A stretch of DNA of 19,114 nt from an uncultured Bacilli bacterium (GCA_947853245.1 CANTWP010000059.1:1-19114); one strand, 5' to 3'; numbered from the stretch's first letter, positions 1 through 7,666 are shown. Made by a program: numbers and translations. The notes: a model not told the origin generated them from the letters alone.

Positions 1-318
1 TATTTTGATGAATTCTCCGTTAGTAAAGGACATACACTAATTATTACAAAAAGACATGCTGCGACATTTTTGGATATTATTAATGAGGAACAAATGGCAA
101 CAATTGAATTATGAAATAAAAGTAAAAAATATATAGATGAAAAACATGATCCAGATAGAGATAATGTTGGATTAAATTGTGGTGAATCAGCAAGTCAAAG
201 TGTTATGCACATACATATGTATTTCATTCCTAGATATAAAGTGGATGTTGAAAATCCACGCGGTGGTGTTAGAGGTGTCATACCAAATAAAAAATTATTA
301 AGTAGAACTAAGAATTGA
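1..318 (+). pseudogene. HIT-family nucleotide hydrolase/transferase, decayed and 5'-truncated by the window edge
   Basis: Reading frame 1 gives the C-terminal two thirds of a HIT protein: a KGHTLII start of the core strand, NVGLNCGESA, then MHIHMYFIPRYK and the ENPRGGVRGVIP tail typical of one HIT subfamily. HIT proteins hydrolyse or transfer nucleotides with an H-x-H-x-H motif. Here the first two histidines are kept, including the middle nucleophile, but the third is Tyr. An in-frame TGA at 112-114 (after IEL) interrupts the frame, probably a TTA-to-TGA change since relatives have a hydrophobic residue there. Both lesions point to a pseudogene. Reading TGA as Trp would open the frame, but the intact genes here use TGG for Trp. 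The 5' end lies outside the window. Confidence 0.75.
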
Positions 319-675
319 AAGAATATATAATAAATTAGTAAGAGATAAAATACCTAATATAGTAAAAGAAAACGATGAAACACTAGTTGTTAAAAAATTA
401 GATGAAATTGAATATAAAAAAGAATTAGAAAAAAAGCTATATGAAGAATATAAAGAAGTTATTGAATCAACAGGTGATGATCATGTAGAAGAATTAGAGA
501 ATATATTAGAAGTAATTAAATTATTAGCAAATTTGGAAAATAAAAATTTAAATGATGTTATAGCTATTGTTGATAAAAAAATGAAAAGCGTGGTGCTTTT
601 GAAAAAATATTTCTTGAGAAAGCTATAGAATCAGAATGGAAAAGTTATACTGCATTTTATTTATTATGTGGATAA
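314..675 (+). pseudogene. MazG-like nucleoside triphosphate pyrophosphohydrolase, frameshifted
   Basis: From an ATT codon at 314 the frame reads IERIYNKLVRDKIP, the hallmark N-terminus of small MazG-like/phosphoribosyl-ATP pyrophosphohydrolase-like housecleaning enzymes. It continues with a charged helix carrying EYKEV and EELENILEVIK, matching the metal-binding EExxE...E(L/N)xDxxE pattern in degraded form. At about 583-588 a single-base loss moves the protein to the -1 frame, which restores the family ending KRGAFEKIFLE; the frame closes at TAA 673-675. The residues after FLEKAIE look like part of the next relic, the acetyltransferase. There is no ATG and no clear ribosome site; the original start may have been an ATG overlapping the HIT stop. 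A sequencing indel in the A-run is the alternative to true decay. Confidence 0.72.
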
Positions 676-935
676 TAAACTTATTGCATTGGTTCATTGT
701 TCTTTAAAACATGAATATGGGGGAAGGGACAGAAACAAGACCTTTTCTGTATTGAGAAGGAGTAGCACAAGAATTAATAATAGAATGTGAAAAATGGGCT
801 AGAACGAATAAATGTAGAGAAATTGCAAGTGATTGTGAATTATAAAATGAAATAAGTTATAAATGTCATTTAAAAAAGGGCTTTAAGGAGGTTAATAAAA
901 AAACGAGAATAACAAACAATGATATATTGATTTAA
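671..935 (+). pseudogene. AAC(6')-like GNAT acetyltransferase remnant
   Basis: Fragments in two frames match the aminoglycoside 6'-N-acetyltransferase-like GNAT family. The first is DNKLIALVHCSLKHEY (from 671). After a frame break near 720 come GTETRPF, then EGVAQELI, EKWART, IASDCEL and HLKKGFKEVN. The second part contains TGA at 753-755, where relatives have Leu in YLEG, and TAA at 843-845. The stretch that should hold the acetyl-CoA-binding loop (between EG and VAQ) is shortened by roughly ten codons. No product is possible. The family acetylates aminoglycosides or other amines; this copy can tell only about past gene content. It abuts the pyrophosphohydrolase relic with no clear boundary, which suggests deletions fused them. 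Confidence 0.7.
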
Positions 936-1105
936 ATCATCTGTATCAAAATACTGAGTTATAATACAAAATATTATATTACAATAGTTATATATCTTTA
1001 GAAAATAGTATTTGTACTAGATTAGAACTAATTTTGGATAAAAACATATGTGAATTCTAATTTTTATAGTATAATATAATAGTTAAATATGCTGGTAGGT
1101 GGTTT
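936..1105 (+). promoter_or_regulatory. Leader region with a probable -10 for the acyltransferase operon
   Basis: No gene is visible here. A TATAAT at 1070-1075 sits 30 bases before the ATG at 1106 and is the likely -10; no good -35 is found 16-18 bases upstream. A ribosome site TAGGTGG precedes the start at a normal distance. Confidence 0.4.
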
Positions 1106-2356
1106 ATGAAAAGAAAATTTTGGTATAAATTAGATAATGTTGGAAAATTTTATTCTTTTACTAATAAAGATAAAATACCTGCTGTATTTAGATATTCAGT
1201 AACCTTAACTGAGGCAGTTGATCCGATAGTTCTTGAACAAGCTCTTAGTGATACTTTAGGTTATTTTCCAAGTTTTAATTGTCATTTAAAACGTGGATTA
1301 TTTTGGTATTATTTAGAAACTTCTGATAAAAAAGCACCTGTCTCTAAAGAAGATAGGGTTATTTGTGCTAAAATATATAAAAATGGTGATGACTTTTTAT
1401 TTAGAGTTAATTATTATAAAAAAAGAATTAATTTTGAAGTATCACATATATTGTCAGATGGTAGAGGTAGTTTATCATTTTTTAAATGTTTAGTTTATAA
1501 ATATTTAATATTAAAATATAATCTATTAAATGTAGATATCGATTCTGATTCATCAGCTTATGAAAAAACAGAAGATAGTTTTGATAAATACTATACTAAA
1601 CCTAAATTTGGTATTCCTAAGAATATGAAGAAAATTTATCAATATAAGGGTAAAAAGAAAAAAGATATAACCTTTATAGAATATCATATTTCTGCTAATA
1701 AAACATTAGAATTAGCACATAAACATAATGCTAGTTTAACAGCACTTTTAGTTGCGGTTTTAATTTGTTCTTATCAAAAACAAATGAAAGAGGTAGAATA
1801 TAATCAAACTATAAAAATAGATATACCAGTTGATTTAAGACAATTCTTTAAATCGTCTACTTCTAGAAATTTTTTTGGTTTAACTTTTGTAGAATACAAA
1901 TTCAATTCTAAAGATTATAGTTTTTCTGATGTAATAGATAGTGTTAATAATCAATTAAAAGAGAATGTTACTTTAGAACAGTTAAAGGTAAGAATGAATC
2001 AAATGATTTTCTTTGAAAAAAATTTATTAGCGAGAATTATGCCCATTTTTATAAAAGACTATGTTCTAAGTATTATAAATGTAGCTTTTGCTAGCAGTTC
2101 TACATCTTGTATATCCAATATAGGATTAATTAAAGTTGATAAAGAGTTAGAAAAATATATAGAAAATTTTAATGTTTTAACTACCACAGGAACGTTAAAA
2201 TTAACAATTTGTTCTTTTAAAGATGATTTATCTATAGGTTTTTCAACAAAATATATAAATAATAATATAATAAAGGATTTCTGTAGATTCTTTTCAGAAA
2301 ACGATATTTTTGGAAAGATAAATATCAATGAGGAGTATTCAGATGATGAAATGTAA
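1106..2356 (+). CDS. Condensation-fold acyltransferase, alcohol acetyltransferase-like
   Basis: This 416-residue protein has the two-lobed pattern of CoA-dependent acyltransferases of the condensation/alcohol-acetyltransferase superfamily. The catalytic HxxxDG motif is present as HILSDG at residues 114-119. The second lobe carries PVDLR (241-245) followed by RNFF (254-257), a pairing typical of alcohol-acetyltransferase-like proteins. Family members move an acyl group from CoA or a carrier to a hydroxyl or amine; the substrate here cannot be read from sequence. No signal peptide or membrane span is seen, so it is probably cytoplasmic or peripheral. The start has the TAGGTGG ribosome site. Its last 14 bases overlap the next gene, so the two are probably translated together. 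Confidence 0.75.
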   Translation: MKRKFWYKLDNVGKFYSFTNKDKIPAVFRYSVTLTEAVDPIVLEQALSDTLGYFPSFNCHLKRGLFWYYLETSDKKAPVSKEDRVICAKIYKNGDDFLFRVNYYKKRINFEVSHILSDGRGSLSFFKCLVYKYLILKYNLLNVDIDSDSSAYEKTEDSFDKYYTKPKFGIPKNMKKIYQYKGKKKKDITFIEYHISANKTLELAHKHNASLTALLVAVLICSYQKQMKEVEYNQTIKIDIPVDLRQFFKSSTSRNFFGLTFVEYKFNSKDYSFSDVIDSVNNQLKENVTLEQLKVRMNQMIFFEKNLLARIMPIFIKDYVLSIINVAFASSSTSCISNIGLIKVDKELEKYIENFNVLTTTGTLKLTICSFKDDLSIGFSTKYINNNIIKDFCRFFSENDIFGKININEEYSDDEM

Positions 2357-2993
2357 TAAGTGTAAGATTGAATATAGTGGTAGTTTAATGAGATGTCCAT
2401 TATGCCAAACTGAACTTGTTGGCAAAAAAGAAGATAGCATATTTCCTAAAATACAAACTAAAGAAAAATTACTTTATAAAATATTGTTGTTTGTTTCTTT
2501 TGCGATTGGAGTTTTATTTGCATTCATTGAACATACGATACTAAAGTCTTTTTCTATTACTAAGTTCGTTGTTTTTGGTTTAATAACAAATTATATATTG
2601 ATAAAGTTTATTCTTCATAACTATAAAAATGTATTAAAAACTATGAATAAATATTTCTGGTTATTACTATTATTATTTTTTATATGGTATTTTGCTACTA
2701 AAAGTATGATTATAACAACTTATATAATACCTATACTGTGTATTACAATATTTGTATTTAATAGTATTGTAATGATAATTTTAAAAAATTCTTATATTAT
2801 TAAGTTTGTAAAAACAATAATTTTAAATTGTTGTATTGGTCTTATACCATTATTATTAGTATGGTTAAACTTAACAACATTTGATTTAATTTCTTATATT
2901 TGTGCCATTCTAGATTTAATATTCTTTGTTGGATTATTGATTTTCTGTAAAGATAATGTCATAGAAGAATTAAAGAAGATATTTAATTTTTAG
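2343..2993 (+). CDS. Zinc-ribbon membrane protein, DUF6320-like
   Basis: The 216-residue protein begins with a short zinc ribbon (C4, C7, C18, C21: CxxC...CPLC), followed by about six membrane helices (roughly 41-60, 70-90, 103-120, 122-147, 155-176, 184-203) and a short charged tail. This layout, next to an alcohol-acetyltransferase-like gene, matches my recollection of the DUF6320 family; function is unknown. An upstream ATG at 2328 is in frame, but GGAG at 2332-2335 is correctly spaced only for ATG 2343 (MMKCNKC), so that start is chosen. It lies inside the preceding gene, indicating translational coupling. A role as membrane partner of the acyltransferase, for example in lipid or glycan modification, is inference. 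Confidence 0.7.
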   Translation: MMKCNKCKIEYSGSLMRCPLCQTELVGKKEDSIFPKIQTKEKLLYKILLFVSFAIGVLFAFIEHTILKSFSITKFVVFGLITNYILIKFILHNYKNVLKTMNKYFWLLLLLFFIWYFATKSMIITTYIIPILCITIFVFNSIVMIILKNSYIIKFVKTIILNCCIGLIPLLLVWLNLTTFDLISYICAILDLIFFVGLLIFCKDNVIEELKKIFNF

Positions 2994-3019
2994 TGAATAT
3001 AACATATTATAGTTTATTG

Positions 3020-3050
3020 AGTAGATCTATATTTTAGATTTACTTTTTTT
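3020..3050 (+). terminator. Rho-independent terminator after the acyltransferase operon
   Basis: GTAGATC (3021-3027) pairs with GATTTAC (3037-3043) with one G-T wobble across a 9-base loop, extended by an A-T pair, and is followed by seven T residues. Confidence 0.7.
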
Positions 3051-3079
3051 ATTATATAATAATAAAAAAATAAATTTTT

Positions 3080-3097
3080 TGAAACTTTTTCTATAAT
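3080..3097 (+). promoter_or_regulatory. Possible ECF-type -35 element upstream of the sigma factor gene
   Basis: TGAAACTTTTT begins at 3080. TGAAAC with a following T-run is the usual -35 form for ECF sigma factors in Bacillus, and such genes are commonly autoregulated. No convincing ECF -10 (CGT-like) follows at 16-17 bases, and the TATAAT at 3092-3097 lacks a sigma-A -35. The call is therefore tentative. Confidence 0.35.
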
Positions 3098-3128
3098 AAA
3101 AGGGATTATTATAATGTAGGTGATGAAA

Positions 3129-3671
3129 ATGGCCAGCAAATCTTACCTAAAAAGATTTAATGAAATATATGATAGTACTTATCAAGATGTCCTTAGATAT
3201 ATAATTGTCAAGAGTAAAAATATTAATGATGTTAATGATATTTTGCAAGAAACATATTTTGAACTATGGAAAATTTTGAGTAAGAGAGACATTGAAGATG
3301 TTAATATAAAGAGCTTTGTTATAGGTATTGCTAATAATAAAATCAAAAAAAATTTTAAGATTCTTTATAAATTTAATACGATATCTTTATTTACAAAAAA
3401 TGATAAAGATATCGAATTGATTGATACTTTAAAAGAGGATGTAGATATTGAAAAATTAGTGATAACCAGTAATGATTGGGATAATATATGGCATTATATT
3501 AAGACTAAGAAAAATCAAAATATTCCAAAGATATTTTATTTACATTATAAACTAGATTTAACTATCAAAGAAGTAGCGCAGACATTAAATTTAAGTGAAT
3601 CATATGTTAAAAATTCTATTTATAGAACACAAAAAGAATTGTCTATATTCTTTGAAAAAAAGGGGAGTTAG
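3129..3671 (+). CDS. ECF-type RNA polymerase sigma factor
   Basis: At 180 residues this has the normal length and two-domain plan of ECF sigma factors. Region 2 spans about residues 10-80 with the DVNDILQETYFELWK helix (34-48), the core-binding and -10 recognition part. Region 4 spans about 130-172 with a helix-turn-helix reading TIKEVAQTLNLSESYVKNSI, the -35 recognition part. The chosen ATG at 3129 follows AGGTGAT (3118-3124). A GTG at 3120 and an ATG at 3123 are in frame but lie inside that ribosome site. The next gene starts two bases after the stop and looks like its membrane-bound regulator. Targets are unknown; envelope stress is the usual theme for this class. Confidence 0.88.
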   Translation: MASKSYLKRFNEIYDSTYQDVLRYIIVKSKNINDVNDILQETYFELWKILSKRDIEDVNIKSFVIGIANNKIKKNFKILYKFNTISLFTKNDKDIELIDTLKEDVDIEKLVITSNDWDNIWHYIKTKKNQNIPKIFYLHYKLDLTIKEVAQTLNLSESYVKNSIYRTQKELSIFFEKKGS

Positions 3672-3672
3672 A

Positions 3673-4365
3673 ATGACTAATAAAGATAATTTAAAAAATT
3701 CTATTGATAAAGATTTTAATAAAATTAAAAATTATGATGCGATAATTAAAAAAACGGAAAGAGTGGAGAAAATGAATAAACAATTAAAATTTGCCTTTGT
3801 ACCAATTTGCCTCTTAGCAATAATATTAGGATCTGTATTTTTAAATAATAATAATGATTTACAAGATAAACCAATTGTAAAAAAGTATAATAATTCAATA
3901 TATATAAATAATTTTGATGAAAAGATTGGTGGTGCTTTAAAATTAGATGTTGATATAAAATCTGTTCAACTTAGTGAGATATCAGAGAGATTTCAATTTG
4001 CAACTTCTCTGATTATTCCAAGTGATCTTAATCAAAAAGATATTTATGCGCTATATATTAGTGATGATGGAAAAGTCGAAGATAGAAAGTATGATATATT
4101 ACATGATTATGTAATCCATTATACATCAGAAAATCAAGATAGAGGAGTAAGAATTTCTTTTTCTGAAAAAGGTAGGCCAATAAGAGATTATCTTCTTGGC
4201 GATGTTGAAAAATTATCAAAAATAAATAATATAGATGTTGAAATTTCGCAATATAAAGATTTGTTTTTAGCGACATTTAAACATGACAATTTATTCTTTG
4301 ATATTGAAACAAATGGTCTAAATGAAGGAGAATTAATAGTTTTATTAGAATCAGTTATAGAATAA
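3673..4365 (+). CDS. Single-pass membrane protein, probable anti-sigma partner (DUF4367-like C-terminus)
   Basis: The 230-residue product has a charged cytoplasmic N-terminus (1-37), one membrane helix (about 38-57, KFAFVPICLLAIILGSVF) and an outside domain. Its last 100 residues (YKDLFLATFKHDNLFFDI, then GLNEGELIVLLESVI) resemble DUF4367 domains. Position immediately behind the ECF gene and this topology suggest an anti-sigma or sensor role. The N-terminus lacks the HxxxCxxC zinc anti-sigma motif, so binding would have to use another fold. The ATG at 3673 has an ideal AGGGGAG site; the frame is open upstream to 3595, but that would overlap the sigma gene by about 77 bases without a ribosome site. 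Anti-sigma function is inference. Confidence 0.68.
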   Translation: MTNKDNLKNSIDKDFNKIKNYDAIIKKTERVEKMNKQLKFAFVPICLLAIILGSVFLNNNNDLQDKPIVKKYNNSIYINNFDEKIGGALKLDVDIKSVQLSEISERFQFATSLIIPSDLNQKDIYALYISDDGKVEDRKYDILHDYVIHYTSENQDRGVRISFSEKGRPIRDYLLGDVEKLSKINNIDVEISQYKDLFLATFKHDNLFFDIETNGLNEGELIVLLESVIE

Positions 4366-4369
4366 TGAT

Positions 4370-4403
4370 AAAGGCAAGATCGTATATAGATTTTGTCTTT
4401 TTT
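4370..4403 (+). terminator. Rho-independent terminator after the sigma/anti-sigma pair
   Basis: A 12-bp stem (4370-4381 with 4389-4400, two G-T wobbles) closes a 7-base loop and runs into a T tract ending near 4403. Confidence 0.8.
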
Positions 4404-4462
4404 ATGACAATTAAAAAATAGATATACATTTATAAAAAATAAATGTTTTAGGAGGTATTGAA

Positions 4463-5968
4463 ATGAAAAGAATAATTAGTAGAGTTATATTAATTTTGCC
4501 CGCAATAGCCCTTCAAATACTATGGTATTGGTGTTTAATAACTATATTAAAGGACTATATTCCTTTATTTATTGAATTATTATCCTTACTTTCTGTTATT
4601 TTAGTTTTATATATAGTATCTAAAAGAGATGAAAGCTCTTATAAAATACTTTGGTTAATTATTATTCTTACATTTCCAATTTTAGGGGCTTGGTTATATA
4701 TGTATACTGGAAATAAACGTACCGCTAAAGCTCTTAATAAAAGAATAGAAAAAAGTAGTCATAATTTAAAGTTAGCTAAAACTGATATTGATTTATTGGA
4801 AAATATCCAAAAAGATAATATTAGATTGGCTGAAACTTTACAGTATGTAAGTAATGAATCTAATTTTCCTATTATGTATAATCAAAAAGCCGTTTATTTT
4901 CCAATTGGTGAAGAAATGTATGTAGATATGCTGAAGGAATTAGAAAACGCTAAAAAATTTATTTTTTTAGAATACTTTATAGTTGAAGAAAGTAAATTCT
5001 TAAATTCTATTGTTGATATATTAGAACAAAAAGTAAAAGATGGTGTTGATGTTAGAATCATTTATGATGATCTTGGTAGTATTAGTACCTATTCTTATAA
5101 GAATATAAAGAATCTTAATAAAAAAGGTATAAAATGTATTCCATTTAATCCTTTAATATTTATTAAAGCATCATTAAATAATAGAGATCATCGAAAAATG
5201 TTGATAATTGATAATGAAATAGTATATAGTGGTGGAATAAATATAGCTGATGAATATATCAATATTAAAGAAAAGTATGGTCATTGGAAAGATATTGGTT
5301 TTAAATTAGTAGGAGATTCTGTTAATAATTATACATATATGTTTATAGAATTTTGGAATGCTTTTTCTACAAAGAAAATAGATAGTAAAACTTTAAAAGC
5401 TAATTTTAATGGTAAAAGAGAAGATGGATATATTTTATCTTATTATGATTCACCTGCTAATACAGAAAGTATTAGTAATAACTTATATATAGAATTGTTA
5501 TCACAAGCAACAGATTATATTTGGTTTTATACACCGTATTTAATGCTTGGTGAAAATTTAATGGAAGCATTTATAAGAACTGCTAAACGAGGTGTTGATG
5601 TTCGTATTATGTTACCAGGTATACCGGATAAAAAATTAATATATAGAATTACTAGAAGTTATTATAAATCATTAATAGAAGCTGGTGTAAAAATATATGA
5701 ATATAAACCAGGATTTTTACATGCTAAAGCATGTCTTGTTGATGATATAATTGGAACAGTCGGTACGGTTAATTTAGATTATAGAAGTTTATTTTTACAC
5801 TTTGAATGTAATTCTATATTTTATAAATCAAATATTTTAAAAGATTTAAAGAAAGATTTTAAAATGACAGAAGATAAATGTCAATTAGTAGAAAAGAAAG
5901 ATATCAATCAGAAGTTATTTAATCGCATAATTAATGCTATACTAAGAATATTTGCCCCATTATGTTAA
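4463..5968 (+). CDS. cls: Cardiolipin synthase
   Basis: This 501-residue enzyme has the full architecture of bacterial Cls. About three N-terminal hydrophobic helices (8-27, 33-53, 61-80, the PLDc_N region) come first, then two phospholipase-D domains, each with an HKD motif: H243-K245-D250 (HRKMLIID) and H420-K422-D427 (HAKACLVD). It joins two phosphatidylglycerol molecules into cardiolipin plus glycerol at the membrane. Both catalytic histidines are intact and the length is normal. AGGAGG at 4451-4456 sets the ATG at 4463. It stands alone between two terminators, so it is probably monocistronic. Lipid synthesis next to a sigma/anti-sigma pair fits an envelope theme, but control by that sigma factor is unproven. 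Confidence 0.92.
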   Translation: MKRIISRVILILPAIALQILWYWCLITILKDYIPLFIELLSLLSVILVLYIVSKRDESSYKILWLIIILTFPILGAWLYMYTGNKRTAKALNKRIEKSSHNLKLAKTDIDLLENIQKDNIRLAETLQYVSNESNFPIMYNQKAVYFPIGEEMYVDMLKELENAKKFIFLEYFIVEESKFLNSIVDILEQKVKDGVDVRIIYDDLGSISTYSYKNIKNLNKKGIKCIPFNPLIFIKASLNNRDHRKMLIIDNEIVYSGGINIADEYINIKEKYGHWKDIGFKLVGDSVNNYTYMFIEFWNAFSTKKIDSKTLKANFNGKREDGYILSYYDSPANTESISNNLYIELLSQATDYIWFYTPYLMLGENLMEAFIRTAKRGVDVRIMLPGIPDKKLIYRITRSYYKSLIEAGVKIYEYKPGFLHAKACLVDDIIGTVGTVNLDYRSLFLHFECNSIFYKSNILKDLKKDFKMTEDKCQLVEKKDINQKLFNRIINAILRIFAPLC

Positions 5969-6345
5969 ATAATAAACTTATATTTTATATTTATTATTTT
6001 GATAATTTTAAATAAGTTTCTACTTGATTTTTCAGGATGTAATGATTGTTTATTTTAATGACTATGTATATATCAGTGTTTAAGTATGGTATATTAACTG
6101 ATCATATGAATTTTAAATTGTTAATAACTAAATGATGTTATTAGCTTTTTTATATCTTTATTATACTTATAATACCAGATAATAGAAGGGAATTGAGGTA
6201 AGTATTAGAAAAGATATAATAATAAATATTTTATGGTCATATGATAGGCTATATGGATGTTTAATATTAACTTTTATAATTTTTATCTAAATGATATCTT
6301 TATCTTTGTAATTATATGTTTTTTCTTTTATTTAGAAAATATTTG
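5969..6345. other. AT-rich intergenic stretch
   Basis: No supported gene is present. It holds the terminator at 6120-6151. A 28-codon frame ending at TAA 6289-6291 reads as a short hydrophobic peptide but has no ATG and no convincing start. Stops are dense in all frames and no recognisable gene relic was found. Confidence 0.5.
6120..6151 (+). terminator. Probable terminator downstream of cls
   Basis: Positions 6120-6128 pair with 6137-6145 (core TAATAAC/GTTATTA plus an outer wobble and G-C) across an 8-base loop, followed by six T residues. It lies about 150 bases past the cls stop, so the cls transcript would have a long 3' end. Confidence 0.6.
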
Positions 6346-6354
6346 TGGGATAAT
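6346..6354 (+). promoter_or_regulatory. Extended -10 promoter for the DUF1848 operon
   Basis: TGGGATAAT fits the extended -10 form TGnTATAAT with one mismatch. The -35 region is only T-rich. Transcription would start near 6361, just upstream of a GGGAGATGATG sequence. Confidence 0.45.
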
Positions 6355-6372
6355 ATATCTGTATGGGAGATG

Positions 6373-6432
6373 ATGTTTATGGTTAAAAAGAATAAATTGT
6401 TTTATATAGTGTTATATTTAAGAGATAATTAA
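6373..6432 (+). CDS. Possible 19-codon leader peptide
   Basis: GGGAG at 6365-6369 precedes ATGs at 6370, 6373 and 6379. The frame from 6373 or 6379 runs (MFMVKKNKLFYIVLYLRDN) to TAA at 6430-6432, which is directly followed by the TTG start of the DUF1848 gene in the same frame. This may be a leader that delivers ribosomes to the weak TTG start. Alternatively it is a fossil 5' end of the same gene, cut off by a stop. The peptide resembles nothing I know. Confidence 0.35.
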   Translation: MFMVKKNKLFYIVLYLRDN

Positions 6433-7323
6433 TTGATATTAAATGTTAGTGGCAGAACAGATGTAGTAGCATTTTATTCAACATGGTTTATGAACTGTTA
6501 TCATAAAGGCTTTATTGATGTAAGAAATCCATTTAATGAAAAATTAGTAAGTAGAATTAACTTTGCTGATGTTGATGCTATTGTGTTTTGTACAAAAAAT
6601 CCTATTCCTATTTTAAATAGAATTAATGAAATAAATAAACCAATTCTATTTCATGTAACTTTAACACCATATAAACAAGATATTGAACCAAATGTTCCAC
6701 CCAAAGGTAAGATAGTAGAAGCTATAAAACAATTATCTAATATAATTGGTATAGATAATTTATATATTAGGTATGATCCTATTTTTCTAAGTAATAATTA
6801 TAGTGTTGATTATCATATTGCGGCTTTTAAAAAACTATGTGATTTATTAGATGGTTATGTTAAACATTTTATAGTATCTTTTATTGATGATTATCAAAAT
6901 GTTAGAAATAACAAGAGTGTCTTAGCTTATAAACAATTTACTGAGCAAGATTATAAAAGTATTGGCAAGAACTTTAGTTTTATAGCTAGTAACCATAATA
7001 TGACGGTGCAAACTTGTTTTGAAAATAGAAATTTAACTGAATATGGATTTGTTAAGGGAGAATGTCTTTCTCACGAGTTTGCTTTCAAATTAACAGGTAA
7101 GACCAATTTTAAAAGTTGGAAAGCTAGAGGTAAAGGTCCCTGTAAATGTGTTGAAATGGTAGATATCGGTGTCTATAATTCATGTCCCCATTTTTGTAAA
7201 TATTGTTATGCCAATTATGATGAAAAAAAAGTTGCTAATAATGTTAAAAAACACGATCCCAATTCATCTTTACTTATAGGTAATTTAAATGATTATGACA
7301 CTATAAAGAATAGAACTAAGTAG
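6433..7323 (+). CDS. DUF1848 family protein with a C-terminal cysteine cluster
   Basis: The 296-residue product follows the DUF1848 family end to end: MILNVSGRTDVVAFYS at the start, IVFCTKNP (51-57), HVTLTPY, IRYDPIFL (112-119), VSFIDDY, and a C-terminal cluster C237, C239, C251, C255, C258 (CPHFCKYCYANY), then HDPNSSLLIG. The CxxxCxxC pattern resembles the iron-sulfur site of radical SAM and spore-photoproduct-lyase-like proteins; the reaction is unknown. Family members normally begin MI-L-S-V-S, which coincides with the TTG at 6433, so TTG is the best start. It has no good ribosome site of its own and directly follows a leader-ORF stop. The next gene's AGGAGG overlaps this stop codon, so the two are probably co-transcribed. 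Confidence 0.85.
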   Translation: MILNVSGRTDVVAFYSTWFMNCYHKGFIDVRNPFNEKLVSRINFADVDAIVFCTKNPIPILNRINEINKPILFHVTLTPYKQDIEPNVPPKGKIVEAIKQLSNIIGIDNLYIRYDPIFLSNNYSVDYHIAAFKKLCDLLDGYVKHFIVSFIDDYQNVRNNKSVLAYKQFTEQDYKSIGKNFSFIASNHNMTVQTCFENRNLTEYGFVKGECLSHEFAFKLTGKTNFKSWKARGKGPCKCVEMVDIGVYNSCPHFCKYCYANYDEKKVANNVKKHDPNSSLLIGNLNDYDTIKNRTK

Positions 7324-7335
7324 GAGGAACTTTAA

Positions 7336-7629
7336 ATGGAATTTATATTGGAAGTATTATTAGATCTTATATTAGAGGGTAGTGTTGAAATAAGCTCTAA
7401 TCATAAAATAAGTAAGTTTATTAGATATCCTTTAATAGTATTAATCATAGCTTTCTTTTTAGGTATAATATCATTAATACTTATAGTAGGATTAGTTTCT
7501 TTAAAAGAACATCCTTTATTAGGATTATTTTTAATAATTGTTTCAATAATTCTGCTTATAGGAAGTATAATTAAATTTAAAAATACATATATAAAAAAGA
7601 CTCATCATGAGAATTTACATTTAAAATGA
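7336..7629 (+). CDS. Small membrane protein, two helices, unknown function
   Basis: This 97-residue protein has a short amphipathic start (MEFILEVLLDLILEGSVEIS), a basic linker (KISKFIRYP), and two membrane helices at about 32-53 and 61-80 joined by a short KEHP turn. It ends in a polar, His-rich tail (KKTHHENLHLK). AGGAGG at 7322-7327 overlaps the preceding TAG and fixes the ATG. It ends in TGA. I do not recognise a named family. Its position ahead of the LiaF-like gene suggests an envelope role, but a separate strong promoter lies between them. Confidence 0.7.
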   Translation: MEFILEVLLDLILEGSVEISSNHKISKFIRYPLIVLIIAFFLGIISLILIVGLVSLKEHPLLGLFLIIVSIILLIGSIIKFKNTYIKKTHHENLHLK

Positions 7630-7642
7630 TGCGTGCTATAAT
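7614..7642 (+). promoter_or_regulatory. Strong sigma-A promoter for the LiaF-like operon
   Basis: TTTACA at 7614-7619, a 17-base spacer, and TATAAT at 7637-7642 preceded by TGC, which makes a perfect extended -10. The -35 lies inside the end of the preceding gene. The predicted start is near 7649 and the ribosome site GAGGGAG follows. Confidence 0.75.
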
Positions 7643-7666
7643 AAAATTGGAAAGAGGGAGTGTAAA

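Noticed and set aside
106..120. UGA read as Trp (genetic code 4), which would reopen the HIT frame.
   Set aside because: Intact genes use TGG for Trp throughout, two genes (ending 7629 and 8344) stop correctly at TGA, and neighbouring relics also contain TAA and frameshifts.
580..592. Programmed -1 frameshift in the MazG-like gene.
   Set aside because: The sequence is not a classical X-XXY-YYZ slippery heptamer with a downstream structure, there is no valid start codon, and both neighbours are broken, so decay or an indel error is simpler.
2059..2400. Minus-strand open frame of 113 codons.
   Set aside because: It is the shadow of two well-supported plus-strand genes, with no ribosome site and no known motif. 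The same applies to the minus-strand frames near 4058-4276, 7636-7935, 9308-9586, 11679-11939, 14759-15127 and 16618-16971.
3595..3672. Upstream extension of the anti-sigma-like gene.
   Set aside because: It overlaps the sigma gene in another frame, lacks a ribosome site, and the ATG at 3673 has an ideal one.
6072..6105. ATCAGT...ACTGAT inverted repeat upstream of the DUF1848 gene.
   Set aside because: The arms match imperfectly with bulges and the site is far from the promoter; it is expected by chance in AT-rich DNA.
6760..6785. AGG reassigned from Arg to Met, as considered for some uncultured Bacilli.
   Set aside because: AGG encodes the Arg of the conserved IRYDP motif in the DUF1848 protein, so Arg fits.
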